DNA from: Rhodospirillaceae bacterium | Lineage (GTDB): Bacteria; Pseudomonadota; Alphaproteobacteria; UBA9219 | Assembly: GCA_003486725.1 (NCBI GenBank) | Contig: DNGD01000093.1 | Span: 1 to 9,660 of the forward strand | Length of the DNA: 9,660 nucleotides | Direction: 5' to 3' | Part shown: piece by piece, positions 8,277 to 9,660 of the stretch | How positions within the stretch are numbered: the first letter of the stretch is position 1 | How the letters are laid out: the number at the start of each line of letters is the position of its first letter | The notes under the pieces: generated by a model | The model's input: only the letters and a program-made list of their open reading frames with translations | What the model was told of the DNA's origin: nothing | The model's database searches: none | Program-made: the position numbers and the translations under genes

Positions 8277-9660
8277 ATGTCCTATACCACAGCCCTTTCT
8301 TTTGATTTAAGCCCCGTTCGCCTGAGCTATGTTGCCGCCTTGCGCAGCGTGTTGCCCAAAAAGCCATCGGATGATTTTTGCTATGCGCAAACCGGCGCGT
8401 TTGATCTTGACGCGCTGCTTTGTCTGGCAGCCAGCAACCCGCAAGGCACGTTCTTCGCCGTTGCTAAAGACGCCGATAAAACCGCGGCGCAAACGCGGGG
8501 CGTGAGCAATATCACTTTTGTTTCTTCGCCTGACCTGTTGCCCACAAATCTTGATTATCTGGTTTGCGAGCAGACGGACGCGCTTCCCTCGCCGACGGAG
8601 CGGGAAGCTTTGTTCTCGCTCGCGAAAAAACATCTTTCGGCGGGCGGCCTGCTGGCCTATCGCTACCGCGCCTATCAAAGTGCCGACGATGCCTTGCGTT
8701 TTCTGGTCGCGGAATTCGCGCCGGAGATGTCGGCCCCGCAAGCCTTGGATTTTCTGACCGAGATCAAGGCGCTGGGCGCGCTTTACTTCGCGGATCATCC
8801 CATTGCGCGTGACGCGCTTGACAAGGCGATCGCTGAAAAGAACCCGACCTTGTTCTTTGACAGCTGCGGCAATTACAAGGACTCCGCCTCAGGTGCGTTT
8901 GCGGCGATGGAAGGCCTCTTACCGCGCGATTTTTCTTTCGCGGGCGATGCTGACATCGGCACGAATTATCTGGAGCTTTCCGCACCGAACGCGGCGCACG
9001 AAACACTAGGCAAATGCCGCGAGCATCTTTTGTACGAGCCGATCAAGGACTTTGCGTTGCAACGTTTGATCCGCAACGACATCTGGGTCAAGCGTCCCGC
9101 TGAACAGACGGTGGATCCCGCCGAACTGTTCGGGCACTTCACCTTTGGCATCACGACGGCGAAAGATCGCGTCCCCTCCACCCTTGCGACAAAGGGCGGC
9201 AGCATCAGTTTCCAGACGCCGCTTTTTACCCGCTTGATCGAGATCATGACGACCCTGCCCATGGGCATCGGTGATTTTCTGGCGCACCCCGCCGGTTATG
9301 GCATGGATCCCGCCGAAGTCGTCGCCGCCATTCATGTGCTGGTCGCCTGTGGCATCGCCAGCCCCATGCGCGCGCGCTATGAAGGCAAGGTGAGTGCAAA
9401 CACCGCCCGCCCCACCTGGGCGACATCGTTCAACGAATACCTTTCGGCGGCTACGATCGCCGAGCCGACCGTGCGCCTTGCCTCCTCTATCGTAGGAGGT
9501 GCCGTTACGCTCTGTGTTCGCGATGCGCTGGTGCTGCAAGCCATCCGCCGCGTGGGCCTGTCCAACTCAGCCGGCGCACTGCTGCCAGAGCTGGAGCAAC
9601 TGGTGCAAAAGAACCCCGCACTGGCGGCGCAAATCATGGACACGACCGAGCCCACCGACG
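8277..9660 (+). CDS. PKMT-like methyltransferase regulatory-domain protein with degenerate SAM site (3' end outside window)
   Basis: The frame is open from ATG 8277 to the window edge (461 codons), with GGGAG (8264-8268) 8 nt upstream and a 32-bp gap after flgL, so it is likely co-transcribed. Layout matches proteins with a class I methyltransferase fold, a methyltransferase regulatory domain and a winged-helix tail, the family that includes the rickettsial lysine methyltransferases of OmpB. Residues 1-135 correspond to the methyltransferase fold: L-S-A-G-G-L-L-A-Y-R-Y-R-A-Y (120-133) aligns with the family's A-P-G-G-x-x-x-x-S-Y-N. Residues 135-275 resemble the regulatory domain (A-G-D-A-D-I-G-T-N-Y at 222-231; L-Q-R-L-I-R-N-D-I-W-V-K at 261-272), and 283-370 look winged-helix. 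The expected glycine-rich SAM motif is replaced by Y-A-Q-T-G-A-F (36-42), and the acidic residue after strand 2 is shifted or lost (F-A-V-A-K-D). Activity is therefore doubtful; a role in flagellar modification is inference from position. Confidence 0.72.
   Translation, partial: MSYTTALSFDLSPVRLSYVAALRSVLPKKPSDDFCYAQTGAFDLDALLCLAASNPQGTFFAVAKDADKTAAQTRGVSNITFVSSPDLLPTNLDYLVCEQTDALPSPTEREALFSLAKKHLSAGGLLAYRYRAYQSADDALRFLVAEFAPEMSAPQALDFLTEIKALGALYFADHPIARDALDKAIAEKNPTLFFDSCGNYKDSASGAFAAMEGLLPRDFSFAGDADIGTNYLELSAPNAAHETLGKCREHLLYEPIKDFALQRLIRNDIWVKRPAEQTVDPAELFGHFTFGITTAKDRVPSTLATKGGSISFQTPLFTRLIEIMTTLPMGIGDFLAHPAGYGMDPAEVVAAIHVLVACGIASPMRARYEGKVSANTARPTWATSFNEYLSAATIAEPTVRLASSIVGGAVTLCVRDALVLQAIRRVGLSNSAGALLPELEQLVQKNPALAAQIMDTTEPTD

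Noticed and set aside
9006..9539. Minus-strand frame of 177 codons opposite the methyltransferase-like gene
   Set aside because: The plus strand is open for 461 codons with recognisable domain features; the minus frame is a shadow.

Overview
The window looks like a chromosomal segment of a flagellated alphaproteobacterium with moderate-to-high GC. Three things point there: the gltX-comEC-lexA neighbourhood, a GTTC-N7-GTTC SOS operator of the alphaproteobacterial type in front of lexA, and a hook operon (flgE-flgK-flgL) behind a clear sigma-54 promoter, as in Caulobacter-like flagellar hierarchies. The genus cannot be fixed from the sequence; a Micavibrio/Rhodospirillales-like lineage is only a guess.

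Layout. Positions 1-266 (minus) hold the 5' part of gltX (glutamyl-tRNA synthetase), diverging from comEC (289-2622, plus), the DNA-uptake channel protein. A G/C-rich palindromic element lies in frame inside the comEC C-terminal region. comEC and lexA (2860-3549, minus) converge on a 237-bp spacer. That spacer holds degenerate purine-rich repeats, a small array of TATACG/CGTATA inverted repeats and a weak hairpin. lexA diverges from the flagellar genes across a 258-bp control region containing the SOS box and lexA promoter on one side, and a sigma-54 promoter with candidate activator sites on the other. flgE (hook), flgK and flgL (hook-filament junction) follow with gaps of 33 and 12 bp. After a further 32 bp comes an open-ended gene (8277 to the window edge) for a protein of the methyltransferase / methyltransferase-regulatory-domain (PKMT-like) family, whose SAM-binding motif looks degenerate.

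How the genes fit together. flgE, flgK, flgL and the methyltransferase-like gene read as one transcription unit from the sigma-54 promoter. They would supply the hook, its two junction proteins and a possible modifier or accessory factor. lexA appears autoregulated and independent of the flagellar unit.

The most unusual observations are: (1) an ~87-91-residue module shared by FlgE and FlgK, inserted in the variable part of each and ending in 18 identical residues; (2) the in-frame palindromic element in comEC, reminiscent of Rickettsia palindromic elements; (3) the degenerate methyltransferase at the end of the flagellar operon; (4) the uncharacterised inverted-repeat array between two convergent genes, where neither gene needs a promoter.
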